Shown here one piece after another: positions 1-11,625 of a stretch of 64,000 bases of DNA. This stretch comes from Aphelenchoides besseyi. Lineage: Eukaryota > Nematoda > Chromadorea > Rhabditida > Aphelenchoididae. The position numbers and the translations under genes are program-made. The notes beneath the pieces were generated by a model. The model had not been told where the DNA came from, made no database searches, and saw nothing but the letters and a program-made list of their open reading frames with translations. The DNA lies in contig JAMPIQ010000001.1 of the NCBI GenBank assembly GCA_024699855.1, forward strand, positions 12,400,001 to 12,464,000, given 5' to 3'. Position 1 is the first letter of the stretch, and every line of letters begins with the position of its first letter.

Positions 1-78
1 GCTTGGCTGTTATTGAGAAGGTCTTTGCGAGTTGTTGTTCGGATGTCGGCAGTGCGATTGATGACACTGACCATTTGA
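1..78 (+). other. 3' end of ITS2 (rDNA spacer)
   Basis: The short stretch immediately 5' of the 28S start. It is assigned as ITS2 only by position: the block after it (about 79-150) has the 5.8S-pairing 28S 5' end and the universal CTGAACTTAAGCATATCA segment. The exact boundary is approximate. Confidence 0.7.
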
Positions 79-437
79 TTGGTTGAAATCCACCTGAGTT
101 GCGTATGACCACCTGCTGAACTTAAGCATATCAGTAAGCAGAGGAAAAGAAACTAACAAGGATTCCCCCAGTAACTGCGAGTGAAAAGGGACTAGCCCAG
201 CGCTTAAGACGCTCGTTCTGACGGACGAGTGTCGGTGTAGCGTTTGGAGAGCGAGCATCGTCGGCGTGTGTTTGGTCCAAGTTTCGCTGGAAAGCGGCTG
301 CACAGATGGTTTCACACCAGTACGGCCGAACGGCGTCGACGAATTCGTTTCTCTGGGAGTCGGGTTGTTTGGAAACGCAGCCCAAAGCGGGTGGTAAACT
401 TCACCTAAGGCTAAATACGACCACGAGACCGATAGCA

Positions 438-470
<33 letters not shown>

Positions 471-2572
471 TTGAAAAGAGAGTGCAAGAGAACGTGAAAC
501 CGATATAATGGAAGCGAATGGAGCTGACGTATCTTGTGCGTATTCAATCCCGCGACACTGCAATCGCTTCGACGACATTCCGCAAGGTTGTCTAGGAGTG
601 TTGTTGTTGTGTTCGTTGGATGCATTTGCGTGCGGAGTGCGCCGAGTGGGTCGATGTCGCTGCCGGAAGGGCGTATAGAGGACTCGGGTTTTCGGACTCG
701 AGAATCCTGTGCGTTCGGATAGCAGGTGATGTTGGCTCGCTGTTGTGGAGTGCGGGTGAATTCGCGATGGGCGTCGGTTGTGAGTTGTGGTTGCGGATGG
801 CACATGTGTCTTCCGTTTCCGCGGCCTACGATCGGCGTTCGTTGCCCCGGCACTCGACTCGGTGTATAGTCGGTCACCCATTCGACCCGTCTTGAAACAC
901 GGACCAAGGAGTTTAAGGTGTACGCGAGTCATTGAGCTGCGAAACTCAAAGGCGTAATGAAAGTGAGACATTGGATGTCGACGATGTGAGCGTTGGGCGT
1001 TTCGACGTCCGGCGCGCAACATCGCCCCGTGACTAGGACTTGTTCTGTTGCGGAGGTTGAGCGTACGCTTTGAGACCCGAAAGATGGTGAACTATGCCCG
1101 AACAGGATGAAGCCAGAGGAAACTCTGGTGGAAGTCCGAAGCGGTTCTGACGTGCAAATCGATCGTCTGATTTGGGTATAGGGGCGCAAGACTAATCGAA
1201 CCATCTAGTAGCTGGTTCCTTCCGAAGTTTCCCTCAGGATAGCTGGTGCACAATCGAAGCAGATATACTCGGTAAAGCGAACGATTAGAGTCATTGGGAT
1301 GTATTATTCTCAAACTATTCTCATACTCTAAATGGTTATGATGTCGGTGTTTCTCGATTTGAACACGCGACTTTGATTGCATGTGCTCCAAGTGGGCCAT
1401 TTTTGGTAAGCAGAACTGGCGATGTGGGATGAACCAAACGCCGAGTTAAGGTGCCAGACTCTCCGCTCATTAGACCCCATAAAAGGTGTTGGTTGCTATA
1501 GACAGCAGGACGGTGGCCATGGAAGTCGGAAACCGCTAAGGAATGTGTAACAACCCACCTGCCGAAGCAACTAGCCCTGAAAATGGATGGCGCTGGAGCG
1601 GAGGACCTATACTCGGCCGTTGTTTGAGATGGTGCCCAATCTCTCAACGAGTAGGAAGGTTGTCGTGATGGCGTCGAAGGTGCGGAGCGTGAGCTCGACT
1701 GGAGCCGTCACGAGTGCAGATCTTGGTTGTAGTAGCAAATATTCAAGTGAGATCCTTGAAGACTGAAGTGGAGAAGGGTTCCGCGTGCACAGTGATTGTA
1801 CGTGGGTTAATCGATCCTAAGGCACAGGCTAAGGCTGGTTTTGAAGTGGCGACGTTCAACTTCCACTTGTGGATTGCGTCGCGTGTGCCGAAAGGGAAGC
1901 GGGTTAATATTCCCGCATCGAGACGAGGAGATGTCGTCGCTTCGGCGTCGACGAGCGCGGCAACGCAAACGAACCTGTCGACGCTGCATGAGGCCCGGAC
2001 CAGAGATCTCTTTTCTGGTTTAAACTCGCGTGACCATGGAATCGGTTCATCCGGAGATATGGTTGTTGGGGTTGTAGAGTGGCGCGGTTACGGCGCCATT
2101 CCGAGTGCTTCATGTGGTCCGTGAAAAGGCAGGGGAGGCTCGATGAATTTCTCGCTCGTTCGTACCAATATCCGCAGCAGGTCTCCAAGGTGAACAGCCT
2201 CTAGTTGATAGAATAATGTAGATAAGGGAAGTCGGCAAATTAGATTCGTAACTTTGGGAAAAGAATTGGCTCTAGAGCTCGGGTCTATCGGGTCGTTGCG
2301 TGAGGCCGTTGGAATGCGTCCGTGACTGCGTGGTCGCAAGACCGCGTGGGCTAGTGGCGTGGTCCGACGGTGGAAGGCTTCGGCTTCGCTCCCGACGGCT
2401 TCGCGGTTGTCGGCGAGTTGCGGTAGACGCTTACGAGCGTATCTAGAACTGGTACGGACTCGGGGAATCCGACTGTCTAATTAAAACAGAGGAGACGGAT
2501 GGTCTTCGAAAGACGTTGACCGTCTCTGATTTCTGCCCAGTGCTCTGAATGTTATATTAAGGAAATTTGATT

Positions 2573-2650
<78 letters not shown>

Positions 2651-2683
2651 CGAATGGATTAACGAGATTCCCACTGTCCCTAA

Positions 2684-2723
<40 letters not shown>

Positions 2724-2730
2724 CAAAGAC

Positions 2731-2768
<38 letters not shown>

Positions 2769-3136
2769 TGACTTTGTGAAGAATCATGCATGGTGTAGCA
2801 TAAGTGGGAGTGTTTCGGCACGCCAATGAAATACCACTACTTTCATCGTTTCCTTACTTATTCGGTTAGACGGGAAACGCACGCCTTCGCGGTGTGCTTG
2901 TGTTTGGTGTTAAGTTCGTGCGAACGGACGACCCGCGCCGAAGACAGTGTCAGGCGGGGAGTTTGACTGGGGCGGTACATCTATCAAACAGTAACGTAGG
3001 TGTCCTAAGGTAAGCTCAGTAAGGACGGAAACCTTACGTAGAGTAAAAGGACAAAAGCTTACTTGATCTTGATTTCCAGTACGAATACAGACCGCGAAAG
3101 CGTGGCCTATCGATCCTTTTGATTTGTAAAGTTTAC

Positions 3137-3183
<47 letters not shown>

Positions 3184-3206
3184 AGCCAAGCGTCCATAGC
3201 GACGTT

Positions 3207-3244
<38 letters not shown>

Positions 3245-3286
3245 CGTAGCAGAATGCGCAAAGCGTTGGATTGTTCACCCACTAAT

Positions 3287-3333
<47 letters not shown>

Positions 3334-3762
3334 TCCTACTGTCGAATTCGTTGTTGCAATAGTAATCCTGCTTAGTACGAGAGGAACAGCAGGTTCAGAC
3401 AATTGGTTTATGCGCTCGTCCGATCGGACGCTGGTGCGACGCTACCATCTGGGGGATTACAACTGAATGCCTCTAAGTTGGAAGCCCGTCTAGTCAGGTT
3501 GACAATACTCTCGTGCCCCGGTGTCGGGCGGTACTCTTATGCGTTGCACTCGCGTGCGGCGTAGCTCAAACCCCATAGTTGACCTTGCCTCGTGGTTTAA
3601 CTGCCGCTTGGTTGTCGATTCCATACGACTTTGTGTGGTGTAATGTCGGGGTGCAAGATCGCTTGAATACGACTTGACTACTGGTCAAGGGGTTGTAAGC
3701 AGCAGAGCAGTCTTTACACTGCGATCTGTTGAGACTACCCTTTGATCGGATGAATCTGTTTT
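79..3762 (+). rRNA. 28S (large subunit) ribosomal RNA
   Basis: Eukaryotic large-subunit rRNA on the plus strand, complete within about ten bases at each end. Recognisable conserved blocks include CTGAACTTAAGCATATCA near 115, the domain IV/V core with GGCGGGAGTAACTATGACTC near 2588, and the sarcin-ricin loop AGTACGAGAGGAAC at 3374-3387. The 3' end follows the conserved GGGGTTGTAAGCAG block near 3690. Length of about 3.68 kb fits a nematode 28S with moderate expansion segments. No intron or transposon insertion was seen. No protein-coding call inside it is supported; open frames here are incidental. Confidence 0.97.
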
Positions 3763-3800
3763 CGTCCATTTCATTATTGTATCCTCTACATACAGACTTT

Positions 3801-3901
3801 AGTCCGATTGTTGACTTTCACGACGAGTCAGCAGTTGGACTAAAAACGAAGGTCCGGCTGTTGGCTTGTCTCTAGTGACTAGTCGACAGTTGGACTTTTT
3901 T
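3801..3901 (+). terminator. Two tandem hairpins plus T-run downstream of 28S
   Basis: Two imperfect stem-loops lie 40 bases past the 28S 3' end. Stem one pairs 3801-3815 with 3827-3841 (15 bp with wobbles); stem two pairs 3851-3865 with 3882-3896 and runs directly into a T-tract. The two share the arm sequence CAGTTGGACT, so they are related repeats. Eukaryotic 3'-ETS hairpins cut by RNase III-type enzymes are known in rRNA maturation, so a processing or termination signal is a reasonable inference but unproven here. Confidence 0.5.
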
Positions 3902-4189
3902 TATCACTCATTTCCCAATTATTGTATCTCGCACGTTTGAACTTGTGTTTTTGATCAACTCAATAAACAATCATCGATTCACTTTAAGCAAGTAGATCAG
4001 AAATTTCGCAAATGTTTTTGTTTTATGATTAATTTACGAGGTCTTGAATTGAGCATTTTCATTGTCTTGATTTCATGTGAGTTAATGCCTAAAATCTCAG
4101 TTTGCGTTCGGTTTCTTTGAGATCCCAGAATCGAATTTCATTTTCACAACTGTTAACAACAATTTATTTACTGAAAGCACAAGAAATTA
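3902..4189. other. Spacer between rDNA and single-copy DNA
   Basis: AT-rich sequence with no gene. It contains an AATAAA near 3961 and separates the ribosomal unit from the first minus-strand gene remnant. No second 18S or ETS copy follows, so the rDNA array ends here in this assembly. Confidence 0.5.
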
Positions 4190-5640
4190 TCATGGTTGAG
4201 AATCAAGTGGAACAGAGTGCTCAATAGGACGCGGTGGTCTGAAATTCGTCGGAAGTTTGCTGAGAATGAAGTCGTAGGCGTCTGGTCGGGTATCACTTAA
4301 GCTCGTCAACTTGTTCCAAGCACCAGTGGATAGCGAGTCTGGTTTGCTGAAAACACAACTTTAGATCGTTCAAGCCGGCTAACTTACTCGACTTCGAAGT
4401 GATGATAGTAAACGTAATGATCGCCTGCCATGAAAGTAATCAAGCTACATTCTCTCTCAGTTTACATAGCTTGAATATAACCATCCAGCATGATTCCAGT
4501 GTCTTTCCACTCCAATGTGTCCAAATTCAACGCGAAAAAAATTGACTTTTGTTGGTCGAATTTGAAACAGCAATGAAAAAAAATCGATTTCCAACACGAC
4601 AACCACGCTTACAATGCCTATAAATGTACAAATGAAAAAATATGCAAAACAAAAAATCTTACAAAGAAATCGATAGTTTTCCAGTTGATCGTTGGACATC
4701 TGGACAGCTCCCCAGTTCCAAATGACTCTTTGATGAACTCAACAGATGATATTGTTGTTTGACCTTCATCATGTCCAAGTCTGCGTTCTACACTGTACGC
4801 AAATTGTCTATCGACTGTCGCAACTGATCCACTTGACAAAATATCTAGTTGTGTAGCTTGAAGTTGCATTTAACCATCCACTTTAACATCGATCAACATC
4901 CTTTCGAACTCCGTATAGAATTTTAGGATCAGGCCATCTTCCAGATTGGCTGGATAAGATTTTGGACAGAAACGTGCGCGGTCGAAGCCATCAAAACCAT
5001 TCAAAATTCTGATTGACCGCCTGATAACAACAGTTGACTGTTCGAAGTTTGTGACTCCAGTTCCCAGATAATAGTCAGAAAACCACTTTTAAACAGGACT
5101 AGCGATGTCTCCAAGTCAAAAGCACAATAATTTAGCACATCGAAAAGATCTTTCAACGGTTTTCCATCAATTGTTGCTAATGAAAAATCGAAGTTGAGTC
5201 TTCTGAATAGCAAAGAAACCATAGTGGAAAATGGTATTTGTAACTTACTTTTGTTTCATGTAGAGCACATCGATCACTTCAACAGACGAGTAGTTAGTGA
5301 TGAAAAAAACCGGCCATCGAAAGAATAGTGCATAATTGGCACGAATCGCAAGTTCCTTTTTCTGCGGTTGAAGATGAAGCTATCGGTATTTGCTGTCGTA
5401 CTCTGAAACCGAACTATGAAACACAAGCAACGTTCCGGACAACTGTGTAAGTTTTAGTGAAAAGGTCGAGTAATTGTCTTGTCAAAGCTCGCATGTGTTG
5501 AACAACTGATCAAGACAATCTTCATCATTGGGTGAATGAAAGCTAGAACCACAGTTTTGCTCTTTGTTTGCCAACGGCAACTCGTGTTGTGTTATTTGAC
5601 AGAAAGGGAAATTTATACAGTCTGTCAACACTGATATTCT
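4190..5640 (-). pseudogene. Decayed secreted-type multi-exon gene, family unknown
   Basis: Read on the minus strand this region gives several stretches of convincing coding sequence joined by typical short introns (acttac/ctg junctions at 4347-4389 and about 5203-5248). The upstream exon is cysteine-containing, with an NFPFCQITQHELPL-like start and a CGSSFHSPNDEDCL segment. Inside otherwise open frames there are lesions: TGA at 5482-5484, TAA at 4462-4464, and a frame change near 5040. The terminal exon ends at 4190 with a proline-rich tail. No family is recognised; a nematode extracellular cysteine-rich protein is a guess. Alternatively some lesions are unrecognised introns or assembly errors. 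The 5' exon is missing, and a MITE-like element sits just upstream. Confidence 0.45.
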
Positions 5641-5668
5641 TTTACACCTTTACACCCGGCGCCGCACT

Positions 5669-5786
5669 TACCGTATTTTTCCTATTGATCCCAATTTCTA
5701 GTAGAAGCACCCTTCCTAATTAGCCTCGCCTTTTTGTCACCTCCGAAAAATAGGCTCCCTTGGGGCATTAATAGGAAAAATGCGGT
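5669..5786. mobile_element. MITE-like element with about 25-bp inverted termini
   Basis: The termini TACCGTATTTTTCCTATTGA (5669) and its near-complement ending at 5786 (reads TACCGCATTTTTCCTATTAA on the minus strand) enclose about 118 bp without coding capacity. TA at each outer edge could be the target duplication, as in Tc1/mariner-type MITEs. Seen only once in the window, so family membership is inferred. Confidence 0.45.
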
Positions 5787-5958
5787 ATTCGGAAAAGCTC
5801 AATAGTTCAGAGATCAGATCTGTGAGATTGAAGACGACAAAAAGTAGGTAAAATCACGACCGGTCGTCCGATCACAGGGAAGGAAAGGCAAACTGAACAT
5901 CCAAAAACCGAGGTATCAGCGTCGTTTATTCGATCCACGTTCTGTCTTTTTTCCCAAG

Positions 5959-6246
5959 TCACAAACCCAAGCCCCAATTGCTCCGTGCATTCGACTCGAA
6001 CTTGTCAAATTGCAGTTTTCAATTTCAACCGTGAGATATTAGATGGGAACAAAAATAGGACTTATGAAACTTCTTACCTTTGCATTCACATCGTTTACAT
6101 GAGGTCCATCTTTGTCCAATCGACGACGTTTACACGCACTTGGCTCATCGGACTCATCCAACGATTCTTTTCCGACCTAAAAAACGGTATTTCTCATGTT
6201 TAAATGACTGACTTACGTTTTCATTAACATCCTTTTTCGAAGACAT
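5959..6246 (-). CDS. Small nuclear-type protein, 56 aa, unknown family
   Basis: Three exons (6217-6246, 6078-6176, 5959-6000) joined by GT-AG introns of 40 and 77 nt give a 56-residue hydrophilic protein. It is acidic and serine-rich at the N terminus, then has a basic cluster CKRRRLDKD that could serve as a nuclear localisation signal, and ends NWGLGL. An AATAAA lies about 35 bases past the stop, supporting a real 3' end. The second acceptor (TTGACAAG) is poor for a nematode, so the last exon is less sure. No family is recognised. Confidence 0.5.
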
Positions 6247-6775
6247 AGCACAAAATAACTTGCTGACGTGTAAACCTGAAACTTGGATTAATACACCTTT
6301 ATTCAATATATGAAAAAAGCACGATATCGTAAGAAAAAGAAAACAAAGCGGTGGGCGCCGGAGCGTTCGCAAGCGGACTGAGTTAAAAAAGGACTGTTGC
6401 CGTCGATGTCCGATTCATGCGCGTTCTTTTTCTTTTGGGTTTTTAGCGCGTTTATAGGGAGGACGCGGCAACTTCACACTTGCAGATCTGTTAGCAACGG
6501 CTTTCGAAAAGACGCTAAGACAACAAAAGCAATCAGCGGATATCGGTTTCCAACAAGTGAACTCAATTTTCACTGTGATGCTGTTGATCTCAACTATCAG
6601 GTGCTAGCAATCATGGCATCGATTCTGTTTCCAGTCAACTTCAGCTCAGTGAAGCAAAAACACGAGTACTCGCTTGTATTCTTTTTCAAAGGCTCATTTA
6701 CAGATAATTCCCAACACACGACCAAAAGTTTATTCACACACCCGGTAAGAACAACAGAAGAGAAATGAGTGGAGA
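6247..6775. other. Intergenic, no supported gene
   Basis: About 530 bp. A plus-strand open frame of about 120 codons (6397-6768) exists but shows neither domain nor splice signals and reads like chance sequence. Confidence 0.4.
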
Positions 6776-8335
6776 TTAGATGCCGGAACGAGTGTCGTCA
6801 GTAGTTTGTGCTGCTGTGGTTGGCTCTTCGGTCGTTGCTTCGGTTGTGACATCAGTTGTTGCACGAGTCGTGGTTGTTTGGATGGTCTTTGCTTGCGGTG
6901 TAGTTGCTTGAGGAGTTGTGGCACGGGGTGAGATTTCGCGAGCCGTTGCAGTCTCCGATTGAGTAGGTCCGAGTTTGAGCAACTTGGATTGGACTTGTGG
7001 AGTAGTCGCACCCAAAGCCGCAATTTCTGCACTGACCTTCATTTTTCTATCAAGCGCCTCCTTTGCCTCCACCAACTCCTTTTTCACGCGCTCCAAAAGC
7101 TTGATCGTGTTCTTGTGCTTCGCCTGAGCCGCTTCGAGCTTCTTGGCGGAATTGTCACGCTCCAACTTTGCCGCCTTCATCTTCTTCAAAGCATTGGCCG
7201 AGTTCGTCTGGTGGATCTTGCGACTGATTTGGTGCAAAGTGAGACGTCCCGGCAAACTTTTGCGGCGTGCAATCTCACGACTGCGCGATGAGCGAGCTCT
7301 AGAAACAACAAGTTTGTTGATCATGACACTAAAATGAGACAACTTACATTTCCGCATTCGAAGCATACACCCAACTGGTTGCCTTCTTTGTCACTGGAGT
7401 TTCCTTTTTGGCCAATGGTGCAACGACGACTTCCGCGAGTGGCTTCTCGTTTTTCGCCGGAGTTTCTTGTATCTGTAAAGAAGGTCATTTGAGGTTAAAG
7501 AAGTTGGCAACTCACTTTCGTCTTCTTATGGCACTTGTACCATGCAAATCCAGCAAGTGAGAAGATCAGTAAGATGATCCTGAAAAATAATATAGAGCAG
7601 ATGATTAGGCTTGAGCTCACAGTCCCACTCCAACTGGAATACCGATGGTTATCCAGTAGTTTGTCTTCGCCTCGCTCGACGAAACGATTTGGATACCCGG
7701 ATCCTGGAATTTGCATGATTGAGATGACGAACAGAAAACAAACCAAATCAATCTCGACAAAGTCGGCGCGATCGGTGTGCACCGCGAAGTTAGTCGCCGC
7801 TTTACCATCGACGCCGAGTTTGAACGGCGAAGTCGAACAAATCGACGTCCAACCCGCATGACTTTTGTCCTTGATTTCGACTCCATTTTTCGTTGCAAGA
7901 ATTTGAATTGGAGTTTTGTACGCTCCACCAACGTCTGAAAAGGAACGGCTGATCAATGTGAACTTATAACATACCGGGATTGAAGTTCTCGCCAGCAGGA
8001 AGAAAAAGTCCACCAAACGTGCAACTTCCGATCGTGATGTTGCCACTAGAAATAGCCAATCAATTAGATTGAATTTTTTGATTAAACTTACGGGAATGAC
8101 TTCTCGCCGGCACTTTGCTTGATCTTCATCGTTGCCTTGATCTCGGCGGAGTTGCTTTTGACGCTAAGAGTCAATTCCTTACAGCCTCCGGTGATTTTGC
8201 TAAAAGTTCAAAGCTGTTAGCTCCAGTCGACAGATCGTAAACTCACTTGCCGTCGAGGCACTTCGCCTCGATCATACGAGCAACCAGAAGCACGAATATC
8301 CACACAATAACACCAGAACCAAAGCTCTTGCCCAT
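6776..8335 (-). CDS. Orphan type I membrane protein with coiled coil and Thr-rich tail
   Basis: Eight exons with short GT-AG introns encode about 390 residues. Visible order: signal peptide (VIVWIFVLLVARMIEA), a short extracellular part with four or more cysteines (CLDGK, GGCKELTL, IGSCTFGG, TSICSTSP), one transmembrane helix (ITIGIPVGVGLIILLIFSLA) with a following WYKCHKK stop-transfer, then a basic, Lys/Glu/Ala-rich probable coiled coil and a threonine-rich tail with repeated ATTPQ. The start at 8333-8335 is chosen because the signal peptide begins there. No family recognised. Architecture resembles the gene at 28034-29289. It lies just outside the left inverted-repeat arm, whose outer limit is unknown. 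Confidence 0.75.
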
Positions 8336-8986
8336 CGTCGCAAAGAGAAAAAACTTGGGACCAACCATCTTGCACGAAGTCAACTGAGTGACCGAAGTCG
8401 AGAACCCAAACAAAAGTTTTCAATTGCGACTTTTGAACTATGCAAATTCTGGTCTCAATTTGAATAACAAGCGGTCAATAAGTGAATCAACACTTCAGAT
8501 GATTATCCGAACCAGCAAAGTTCATCGTCCTTCAGATCGTTAACAACCAAAAACAAATGATTCAGTCGACAAGATGGAGCTGCATGGCATTTGATTGTGA
8601 ACGGTGTCAGCATTGAACAGTGTTAGACGGCAATTTTTACCTCCTGGAAACCGTCATGACACAACATATTTACCACCCTTTCAATTGTCGTTGAATTTTC
8701 TATCACTGAGGTGGAGAATGCTAATAGCTTTATAAATTCAACACATTGTCCGAAACTTGCAAAAATATTCATCTAAATCACAATGTTCGGTCTTTCATTC
8801 AACTACAACAGGCAATGAATCTGAACGTTTGTTTGTCGAAAAATATAACCGACCATCAATTCTTGCGGAAGACCTTAATCGATGAAACAACTCAAACCGA
8901 TTTCATATTGCTGTTTTCCATTCAGATCCCAAGCTATAATTATATTTGAAGTTGAGTTAAAACGAACAGCCCTTACACTTGTGTGG

Positions 8987-9627
8987 TATTCGGAGCAATC
9001 AATTCTCTGTTGAGATGCAAAATCGTGTTCCTGTAAACCAAATTACGTTTCATTAAGGCCTCCATAATTCTAGGCTTCTTGCAACCAATAACAGTCGTCA
9101 GCAAGAATGATTATTCAGTTCTATAAGTAATTCAGTTGACTAATTCCAAAACTTATTTCGTTGAAACTAAACACTCGATTGAGTTCATTCAAGATCGCTG
9201 ATTACCTTTGATCACAGGACTTTCGAGTAGACCTATAAATCTGATAGTTAAGTGACACAGGATCTGAAACCAATCGATTTCGACTCACTGAGAAGTGGAT
9301 GCCGAACTCTCCGGATGATGAGCAGCTTTCTGTCCTGCAGTCACAAGCAGCTCACAGTCATGAAAGCTTATTCATAGCCAACAATTCAACCAATCGAAGA
9401 TCTCCTGTCTCATAGTTCCCGATTAAAGGTAAGGACGACAAAGGCGGTTCCAACAAACGACACAGAAAGTAATCTGTAGAAGAGTGCGACAGCTGAAATT
9501 AAAGTGAGTTAACAAACAAATCATTCACAAAAAGGAGATGGTCCTACTTTCTGATTGGTGCATTTCCAAGGCTTTTGCGTGTACGTTCGTTTGATTCTTC
9601 GAATCTTCGTACCAACTAGTCTTTGCA
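8987..9627 (-). pseudogene. Possible multi-exon gene remnant (left-arm copy)
   Basis: On the minus strand there are splice-like signals (TTTCAG near 9495, TTTCAG near 9280, TTACAG near 9035) and open stretches such as YFLCRLLEPPLSSLPLIG followed, in a shifted frame, by HDCELLVTAGQKAAYHP. No single frame connects them with normal-sized introns. This copy retains a GTGAAT donor-like site near 9525 that the right-arm copy lacks. Could be a degenerated gene or non-coding sequence. Confidence 0.25.
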
Positions 9628-9802
9628 GAGTTCAAAAAACAAAGCAGATTGACGTCAAATTAATCGTTATTCCATTCCCGCTCACGCCCTCGGTTACTCG
9701 CGCAAAACTGAAAAGTAACCTGAGGACGGAAACGGAACGGTCAAACGATCCGAATAGTTGGACTAGAAATCTGCTTTTCGATTCCTCCGTTTGGTCATTC
9801 CA

Positions 9803-9854
9803 CGCGCTAATACATATACTAGTTGAAAGGTGAACAGTATATGGTATTAGCGCG
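9803..9854. repeat. Strong local hairpin, left arm
   Basis: CGCGCTAATAC-ATATACT pairs with AGTATAT-G-GTATTAGCGCG across a loop of about 15 nt; an 18-bp stem with one bulged base. Identical in the other arm. It lies in the presumed 5' region between diverging gene-like tracts. Confidence 0.8.
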
Positions 9855-10323
9855 TTGATCGACCAGCGGAAAGAAGAGTAGGGGGATGAGTAGAGAAGGA
9901 ATGAGACGATGGAGTGACTGTTTGGACTCATTACCAGAGTTTACATACTACTCGAATGAGGTCATGGAAGCTGCAGAAGGTGGTATCCGCAGTCAAATAT
10001 GCAATGGCTACCAGTGATCGCAACTGAGAAGACAGTTGACATCTCGGTAGACAAAAGAGAACAAATTCATTAATTGATCGGCAATTTAATCAGATTGTTT
10101 TCTCACTCCCAGGCTTTTCCCGGTGTGATTCTGAATTTGAACGAGATTGGCGGTGTCCTTCAGACTGCAATCACATCCACCAAGACGTCAACAATCACTG
10201 AGCTGTGGCTTCAGGTCATATTCTTATGTGAAATTGGACAGTAGATTGTTGGCCGATTCAAATTTTATTGGACACAAATAAAAAGAGACACAAACGCTTT
10301 AGTTTATCGAGTTTTTTTTGTAG

Positions 10324-10881
10324 TTACATGACTTGGTTATAGATCATACCTTCCACCTCTTCACCAACGGGATCGCCCAAGTCAAAGAGTGCAACGTAGT
10401 AGTAGATTTTGATTGGTCGGCAGATTTGATGTTCGTTTTGATTGTCGTATTCAAACGAATAGGCCATGAGTGCATATCGGTCACCTCCTTCCTTTACGTG
10501 TTCGTAGACTTTCGTTTCGTTCTCTTTCCACGTAGTCATGTCGATCTGAAACAACCAAATTCAACAGATTGAATATCGTACTCTAACCTTTTCATTCAAC
10601 GGAAAAAAGTCGAAATGATGTCCGGAACCTCCCAGTCGTTTGCTAAACAATTGGAACGGCGTATCACCCAAAGCGCCTTCATCGCTAACACATCGAGCAG
10701 TATGCTCTGTAATATCTGAGCCACGGTCTAAGCAATCGGGATAAATCTCGGCGTAGATATGAACTATTCGGTCCACATCGTCCAATTCACAGTTATGATG
10801 GTGCAGCAAGCTCACATCGCGCACATATAGAAATGTGCGGCTCTCATTGTGAATCCTGTTGATAGTTGACACAATAGACAT
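10324..10881 (-). CDS. Orphan 171-aa protein, CRPIK family (left copy)
   Basis: Two exons (10588-10881 and 10324-10545) with a GTTAGA...TTTCAG intron give 171 residues. No signal peptide or membrane segment; acidic, with several His/Cys in the first exon (SLLHHHNCELDD) and a C-terminal block containing ICRPIKIYYYVALFD. The ATG at 10879-10881 is preceded by an acceptor-like TTACAG, suggesting cis or trans splicing just upstream. A tandem, truncated paralogue lies at 11389-11625, and the reverse-complement copy at 61546-62103 differs by only a residue or so. Family not recognised. Confidence 0.7.
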
Positions 10882-11388
10882 GATTTTAATTGTCTTGCGA
10901 TCTGTAATTTAAAATTGTTAGTCAACAAATAAAACTATAAAAAACACGACCACGAAAACTAACCATGGACAATCAGACACATTTTTCAGCCTTATATGCG
11001 ACCCATAAGTGGCGACTCATTCACGTAATCAGCAGCGAAAACAGGACCTCCGGACAATTGCGAAACAACTACCGAGCGATATCGCCAGAAAACGCAGTCG
11101 GATTTTCAAACAGACAAAAGAATACGAGTTTATTTACGCCCATCAAGTCAAGCAATCGGAGAGTGCTTACAGTCACATAACTCCTTTAGGTGCTATTGGA
11201 AATTGAATCCGAACGAGAAGATTAGCAGCGTCTAAACGAACGCAATAACAACCCTAAACATGTGAACGAGAGCCAAGCTGTTGGCTTCTGACGAAATTCT
11301 AATTTGAAGTTGTACAGTACATAGTTAGCCAATTCAAATTTTATTGGACAAACATTTAAATAGAAACAAATTTTGGTTTATTCGAGTT

Positions 11389-11625
11389 TTATATTCTTTT
11401 TGGACTCGGATTATTGATCATGTCTTCCATGACACTTCCAACTATTTCGTTGTTCTCGTACAACGCAAAGTGGTAGTGGAGTTTGATTGGGCGGCAGATT
11501 TCAAGTTCGATTTCCGAAACCAATGTGGCCATCAATTCCAAATTTGCACAAATTGATGCTTGTAGTATGTTTAGTTGTTTGTGAAAATTACAACAAAGCA
11601 GATCAATTCTCCTAGATAAAACCAA
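11389..11625 (-). pseudogene. Truncated paralogue of the CRPIK family (left copy)
   Basis: The last about 55 codons read ELMATLVSEIELEICRPIKL and onward, clearly paralogous to the C-terminal block of the 10324-10881 gene (same CRPIK, aromatic run, then a GxxMEDMI-like end). No exon corresponding to the family's first exon and no ATG start are visible. The 3' flank (AATAAAATTTGAAT then a conserved block) is also shared with the intact gene, so the duplication included the 3' UTR. Likely a decayed tandem copy. Confidence 0.6.

Noticed and set aside
10..3300. Many open frames of 60-200 codons inside the 28S gene
   Set aside because: They lie in conserved rRNA, on both strands, without splice or domain evidence.
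6397..6768. 123-codon plus-strand frame
   Set aside because: No recognisable motif, no flanking splice or poly-A pattern, low-complexity Phe run.
10965..11206. Overlapping plus-strand frames in the left arm (for example containing RKQDLRTIAKQLPSD), repeated in the right arm
   Set aside because: Conservation between arms is explained by the recent duplication; they overlap the 5' flank of the CRPIK gene and have no domain or splice support. Kept only as a possibility.
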